DNA of 64,000 bases from Lactonifactor sp. BIOML-A5. Its GTDB lineage: Bacteria; Bacillota; Clostridia; Lachnospirales; Lachnospiraceae. The translations under genes were made by a program, and so were the position numbers. Each line of letters begins with the position of its first letter. Position 1 is the stretch's first letter. The stretch covers positions 1 to 64,000 of the forward strand of contig NZ_WKYV01000022.1 of the NCBI RefSeq assembly GCF_009677585.1. Direction: 5' to 3'. Below the pieces are notes generated by a model. It saw only the letters and a program-made list of their open reading frames with translations, made no database searches and was not told where the DNA came from. Positions 62,425 to 64,000 of the stretch are shown one piece after another.

Positions 62425-64000
62425 TTACTGCTGTTGCTCCAAAAGTCTTTCATATTCTGCTTCCGGCATAGGACGGTGATATACATAGCCCTGCACAAAG
62501 TCACATCCGATATGCTTCAGATACTCCACCTGTTCCCAAGTCTCAATCCCCTCAGCTACTGTTTGGATATGAAACCGCTTCACCAGGTCTATAATCCCCT
62601 CGATGACAGCAGCATCCTTTTCCTTATCCTCACTCTCTACAAAAAACAATCGATCGATCTTCAATACATCAATGGGAATACTCTTAAGCAGGCTGAGAGA
62701 AGAATACCCCTTTCCGAAATCGTCTATGGAACAGGAGAATCCTTCCTTCTTCAGCTGTTTTACAATCTGAATCAGCAGTTCCTCCTTGTCAAATACCATA
62801 GACTCTGTGAACTCTATCTCCAGCAGACGGGGAGGAATCTGATACTTGTCTCGGATTTCCACATACCTGCCCACAAAATCCTGATCATAAAACTGCAGCC
62901 TGGAGACGTTTACTGATACAGGCAGTGCTTCCCGCCCCTGATCCAGGAGAGATCTCAGCCACCGGCACACTTCTTCAAAGACATACTGATCCAACTGCCC
63001 AATTAAAAACTTCCGCTCAAATACAGGGATAAAATAATCAGGAGATATAACAGCACCGTCACTTGCTTTCCATCTGACCAGGGCCTCCGCGCAGGCAATC
63101 CTCCCGGTTTTGAGTTCAACCTTAGGCTGGTAATACACTGTAAACTCATGATTCTCCAAAGCTGACTGCATACGTGTTTCTACATTTTTTTCTTCCCGGA
63201 GCCGGATCCGTATACTCTCGTTGTAATACACATAATTGGGGTTTGTCCCATTTTTTACGGTCTTTCTCGCAAAATTTGCCTTGTCAATCAGATTATCAAT
63301 TAGCATGGTTTCCATTGCGTCCTCCGCACAACAGATGCCGCAGCAGGTGGGAACACTCTGCTTATCATAGGAATTATGCATAAACTTGATAATCCTCTGA
63401 TCCGCTTTTCTCTGACGGGCCGCTGCCTCTCCCTTTTCCTCATAATGCATTAATATCACAAAATGGTCTGCAGAAACCCTCCCGTAAATTTCCCCCTCCC
63501 TGAGGCTCTCACCTAAAATTTCACCGTATTGCTTTAGGATACTGTCTCCATACGTATAGCCAAACACATCATTCATATATTTGAAATCTGTAAAATCTGT
63601 ATACAACAAAGCATATTTTTTACCCGTAGCGGCATCCAGAAGTTTCTGTGCCTCTTCCTTGAACGCCTCTATCTGGTAAGCGCCTGTCATTGGATCCTTC
63701 CGCGCCAGTTCATTCAGTTCTTTATTCGTGTTCTCCAAAAAAAGAATTTTCCTGGAAGCCGACCAGAATATGAGCAGCCAGATAACAGCTACCACCCCCA
63801 GCAGAGCGACACATACACCCAGCAGCGTCCGATTTTTTCTGACAGAATATTCTTCTGCAGAAAATACTGTGTCGTTAGCCTGCTCAAAAAATGCCTCACT
63901 CAGCGCAAGCACCTCTGCGTCCGATTCTTCTCCCAAGCGGTATGCGTATATGTGATCCTGCACCTGGCTCCACATGCGCTCCATCTCCTGAAGATCCTCC
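62425..64000 (-). CDS. GGDEF/EAL c-di-GMP phosphodiesterase, partial
   Basis: The frame stays open to the right edge, so the N-terminus is probably missing; at least 519 residues are present. After an extracytoplasmic stretch comes a membrane helix (LLGVCVALLGVVAVIWLLIF), a GGDEF domain in which the signature reads GRVSADHF (degenerate, so probably no cyclase activity), and an EAL domain with intact EALVRW, DFGKGYSSLSLL, KIDRLF and EGIETWEQVEYL motifs. It should hydrolyse c-di-GMP in response to an outside signal. Confidence 0.9.
   Translation of the reverse strand, partial: EDLQEMERMWSQVQDHIYAYRLGEESDAEVLALSEAFFEQANDTVFSAEEYSVRKNRTLLGVCVALLGVVAVIWLLIFWSASRKILFLENTNKELNELARKDPMTGAYQIEAFKEEAQKLLDAATGKKYALLYTDFTDFKYMNDVFGYTYGDSILKQYGEILGESLREGEIYGRVSADHFVILMHYEEKGEAAARQRKADQRIIKFMHNSYDKQSVPTCCGICCAEDAMETMLIDNLIDKANFARKTVKNGTNPNYVYYNESIRIRLREEKNVETRMQSALENHEFTVYYQPKVELKTGRIACAEALVRWKASDGAVISPDYFIPVFERKFLIGQLDQYVFEEVCRWLRSLLDQGREALPVSVNVSRLQFYDQDFVGRYVEIRDKYQIPPRLLEIEFTESMVFDKEELLIQIVKQLKKEGFSCSIDDFGKGYSSLSLLKSIPIDVLKIDRLFFVESEDKEKDAAVIEGIIDLVKRFHIQTVAEGIETWEQVEYLKHIGCDFVQGYVYHRPMPEAEYERLLEQQQ

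Overview
The window looks like the chromosome of a low-to-mid GC Firmicute of the class Clostridia, most likely Lachnospiraceae. This rests on the gene families and leaders seen: MutS2, GatCAB with an archaeal-type AspRS behind a T-box, a FeoAB operon with a Cys-rich FeoB partner, an FMN riboswitch before ribDEBAH, a cysteine desulfidase and an EAL protein. The left 17.8 kb is part of an integrative/conjugative-type element; the rest is ordinary chromosome plus one accessory catabolic operon. No rRNA, tRNA or CRISPR array was seen.

Region 1 (1-17.85 kb): a mobile element abutting the 3' end of rlmD. An AT-rich permease/Crp-Fnr divergent pair is at the left edge. Next comes a Tad/type IV-pilus-like module: prepilin peptidase, CpaB-like SAF protein, CpaE-like and CpaF-like ATPases, TadB/TadC-like membrane proteins, DUF4320 and TadE-like pilins, DUF6550, a secreted 558-residue protein and DUF3852. 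Element housekeeping genes follow: YodL, DUF3849, a Dam-type methylase, a SLOG remnant, an XRE regulator and hypotheticals. The main discovery is that an 8.6-kb block (about 5119-13736) is inverted relative to its flanks. Both breakpoints fall inside genes and the halves fit back together exactly: a YodL-domain gene is split between 13737-14158 (-) and 5120-5254 (+), and a DUF4320 pilin gene between 13704-13736 (+) and 5118-4756 (-). The exchange is reciprocal at a 3-bp CTC/GAG core. Undoing it yields one collinear minus-strand operon from the methylase to DUF3852. The cpaB-like gene inside the block also carries a 1-base frameshift.

Region 2 (17.85-36.2 kb): rlmD, yhaM-like exonuclease, an HtrA-like protein that has lost all three catalytic residues, a DUF1963-like protein, mutS2, a PhoPR-like two-component pair, a TrmL-like methylase, an AIR-synthase-like protein, a DnaQ-like exonuclease, nth, a B12-binding radical SAM protein, the feoA-feoB operon (consensus promoter plus Fur box) and a cation/proton antiporter.

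Region 3 (36.4-46.8 kb): a MATE transporter; a T-box-controlled operon aspS (archaeal type), a zinc-ribbon membrane protein, gatC, gatA, gatB; then ydeI-like and asnA. Together they supply Asp-tRNA, amidated tRNAs and asparagine.

Region 4 (46.1-50.65 kb): FMN riboswitch, two terminator hairpins in series, ribD-ribE-ribBA-ribH, and a HAD phosphatase 4 bases after ribH that is a natural candidate for the missing dephosphorylation step.

Region 5 (50.7-64 kb): a cysteine desulfidase, a solitary tyrosine integrase, then an operon of ribose-type ABC transporter, cyclase-family hydrolase, split transketolase, SDR dehydrogenase and a GntR/FadR regulator. The same palindromic operator lies before the first gene and immediately after the last, so the cassette is bracketed by its likely regulator-binding sites. 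No kinase or isomerase is present, so its substrate is not obvious. A YitT protein and a GGDEF/EAL protein close the window.
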